From NCBI GenBank assembly GCA_049969935.1, contig JBMFNX010000043.1:1-7956 (forward strand): a stretch of 7,956 nt of DNA, read 5' to 3'. Below the pieces are notes generated by a model. The model was given only the letters and a program-made list of their open reading frames with translations. It did not search any database and was not told the DNA's origin. Below, in pieces: positions 6,989 through 7,956 of this stretch (its first letter is position 1; every line of letters begins with the position of its first letter). Source of the DNA: JACIWG01 sp049969935. Its GTDB lineage: Archaea > Thermoproteota > Nitrososphaeria > JACIWG01. A program made the translations under genes and the position numbers.

Positions 6989-7597
6989 TTATGATTCGAC
7001 CTTCAGTTCACCGCCTTTAAAGCCTACAGCGTTAAGGAGTTTAGCAATACTCCAGACAACCACTCCAGTCAAGCATCCGCCGACTACCGCCATTAAATAG
7101 TACCATCCAACCAGAAAGTACAATGGTGCACCGGGAAACTGCTGGGTTGGAAGCCTGATAACACCAAGCCAAGCTAAGAAGATTGTGGAGCCGAACAAGA
7201 GCGTGATAATAGATGAGATAAAAACTTTAGAGAAACGGTTCAGCCGATACCTAAAAACTATTGCGCTAACATCAGCGGACAACCCCTCAATAAAGTTGTA
7301 TACAAATACTAGCGCCCCATACGGGTTTCCAACAGCAAGTTCGATGAAGGTTCCGGGAACCATCACGATTGTGCCGACACCGATTTTACCAACCAATACA
7401 GCAGCAAGGACACCCCACATGTAGAAGCCTACCGAAAACACTGGGCCTATAAGTGGACCTACAAGCGCCTCAATTTGCGCCCTACCTATTCCCCAGAAAC
7501 CTTTAAAGACACCGCTAACAGCGATAAGCGCGCCCATAAGGACAACATCCCTAACCGTGTACAAGCTCATGAAACCCCTTTTAGACACACCACCCAT
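6989..7597 (-). CDS. ykoE: ECF transporter S component, YkoE-like (probable thiamine/HMP-type or related substrate-binding membrane protein)
   Basis: This 202-aa, strongly hydrophobic protein has about five to six membrane segments (about 18-34, 45-68, 74-104, 127-146, 158-188). It binds the substrate for the ECF importer encoded downstream. Resemblance to YkoE rests on the opening YTVRDVVLMGALIAVSGVF, an aromatic/Gly motif FKGFWGIG (31-38), a short GNPYG turn (90-94), and EGLSADVSAIVFRYR (104-118) followed by a polar break, where YkoE proteins have a similar QGLGAE...FRYR segment. YkoE of Bacillus is linked to thiamine or hydroxymethylpyrimidine uptake; the substrate here is inferred only. 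Two starts are plausible: ATG at 7597, with a leader of about 12 nt from the TATA-like box, or ATG at 7570, preceded by AAAAGGGG and giving a more family-like N-terminus (MSLYTVRD). It is the first gene of the operon. Confidence 0.72.
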   Translation of the reverse strand: MGGVSKRGFMSLYTVRDVVLMGALIAVSGVFKGFWGIGRAQIEALVGPLIGPVFSVGFYMWGVLAAVLVGKIGVGTIVMVPGTFIELAVGNPYGALVFVYNFIEGLSADVSAIVFRYRLNRFSKVFISSIITLLFGSTIFLAWLGVIRLPTQQFPGAPLYFLVGWYYLMAVVGGCLTGVVVWSIAKLLNAVGFKGGELKVES

Positions 7598-7627
7598 ACA
7601 TTTTCACTGTTTTAGGTAAAGTTTTAA

Positions 7628-7639
7628 ACATATATAATC
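7628..7639 (-). promoter_or_regulatory. TATA-like box for the ECF transporter-ade operon
   Basis: On the minus strand GATTATATATGT is a good archaeal TATA box about 37 nt before the ATG at 7597. It predicts a start of transcription near 7609. No other comparable box is seen further down the operon, so one transcript of four genes is likely. I see no thiamine-pyrophosphate riboswitch in the short leader. Confidence 0.5.
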
Positions 7640-7643
7640 TTTC

Positions 7644-7661
7644 TTAACACAATTATGTTAA
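7644..7661. promoter_or_regulatory. 18-bp imperfect palindrome next to the operon promoter (candidate operator)
   Basis: TTAACACAATTATGTTAA matches its own reverse complement except for one mismatched pair. It lies four bases upstream of the TATA-like box, where BRE contacts and archaeal activators or repressors bind. It is a candidate site for a dimeric regulator of the transporter-deaminase operon. It also lies at the probable edge of the IS remnant, so it might be insertion-related. Confidence 0.35.
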
Positions 7662-7716
7662 AAACTGCTGTGTTGAATAACTGGTTTGTTTGGTGTTTTG
7701 TGTTTTTGTTTGTTGT
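7662..7716 (-). mobile_element. Probable terminal segment of an insertion sequence, downstream of its transposase remnant
   Basis: This non-coding stretch lies between the transposase stop and the operon promoter. Its minus-strand end (TTATTCAACACAGCAG, about 7679-7664) looks like the terminal repeats of IS5/IS4-related elements. The other terminal repeat lies outside the window, so neither the boundary nor a target duplication can be confirmed. The plus strand between 7681 and 7740 is very G/T-rich. Confidence 0.35.
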
Positions 7717-7956
7717 TTATTGTTTTATTTTTGTGAATAGGTTGTAGATTGTGGCTTTTATGATGAGTTCTTTGATTATGTTGTTCCATTTGATTGATGT
7801 TATGTGTTCTCCGAATGTTCTTTTTAGTGCTGAGGTTGCTGATTCTGCTACCCCACCTTAATCCGTAGTCGTGCTTCTTCTTCCATAGCTTTGGGTCTTT
7901 GAGCTGCTCTATGGCTGCGACCTTTCTACTCATACACCCATTGGCTTTTGTTGACG
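7717..7956 (-). pseudogene. Frameshifted C-terminal part of an IS5/IS4-like DDE transposase, continues past right edge
   Basis: The frame entering from the right edge reads STKANGCMSRKVAAIEQL, then KDPKLWKKKHDYGLRW. Similarity then moves to the next frame (VAESATSALKRTFGEHI, then KWNNIIKELIIKATIYNLF) and ends at TAA 7719-7717. Joined, this is the usual C-terminal end of archaeal IS5/IS4-like transposases: W-K-x-x-x-x-Y-G-x-R-W-x-x-E-S-x-x-S-x-L-K-R-x-F-G-E. The Glu in VAES would be the third acidic residue of the DDE site. The break lies exactly at a four-G run (CCCC at 7851-7854 on the plus strand), where removing one G restores the full motif. The apparent ATG at 7933 is internal, because the frame is open to the edge. 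A decayed copy is likeliest; a sequencing error or programmed frameshift is possible. Confidence 0.75.

Noticed and set aside
6973..7019. Excellent Shine-Dalgarno-like GGTGGAGGA followed by ATG on the plus strand near 6977-6993
   Set aside because: The ATG opens a frame of only nine codons inside the 3' end of the S-component gene, so it is chance complementarity of a pyrimidine tract.
7598..7716. Possible thiamine-pyrophosphate riboswitch upstream of the YkoE-like gene
   Set aside because: The predicted leader is only about 12-40 nt, and I see no CUGAGA-type core or paired helices on the transcribed strand.
7658..7850. Downstream part of the 91-codon frame starting at 7933 as a real Asn/Lys/His-rich protein
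   Set aside because: After the four-G run this frame is low-complexity, whereas the adjacent frame carries the conserved transposase C-terminus; it is out-of-frame readthrough.

Overview
The window looks like a piece of an archaeal chromosome, most likely from a thermophilic Thermoproteota-type lineage; the genus cannot be read from it. Reasons: an archaeal Clp1/Grc3-type RNA 5'-kinase, A/T-rich TATA-like boxes about 24-38 nt upstream of start codons, a GTG start that appears leaderless, GGTGAT-type ribosome binding sites, and heavy AGG/AGA arginine use.

Layout from left to right. Positions 1-187 (minus) hold a 5'-truncated fragment of a MalG-type ABC sugar permease that runs off the left edge. 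Positions 254-1579 (minus) encode a Clp1-like polynucleotide kinase. It is divergent from 1662-2693 (plus), a membrane-anchored coiled-coil protein with a transglutaminase-like Cys-His-Asp domain; the 82-nt gap between them carries a promoter for each direction. The plus-strand gene converges on a four-gene minus-strand operon covering 7597 to 2781. In transcription order this is an ECF S component of the YkoE type, a double-ATPase subunit of the YkoD/EcfA type, a CbiQ/EcfT-type transmembrane coupling subunit, and adenine deaminase. Positions 7717-7956 (minus) hold the C-terminal end of an IS-type DDE transposase, broken by a one-base frameshift in a four-G run and running off the right edge.

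The operon contains all parts of one ECF importer: a substrate-binding membrane protein, two fused ATPase domains and a T component. Its genes are tightly packed (39-nt gap, 4-nt overlap, 6-nt gap). The S component resembles YkoE, whose bacterial relatives are assigned to thiamine or its hydroxymethylpyrimidine (HMP) moiety. The adenine deaminase at the end of the operon points instead, or as well, to a purine base or another amino-heterocycle. This pairing is the most informative feature of the window. Immediately upstream are a TATA-like box and an 18-bp imperfect palindrome, right where the decayed IS element ends.

I found no CRISPR array, tRNA, rRNA, recognisable riboswitch or clearly new defence system. 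Both window edges carry broken genes, so the conserved block sits between two sites of past rearrangement.
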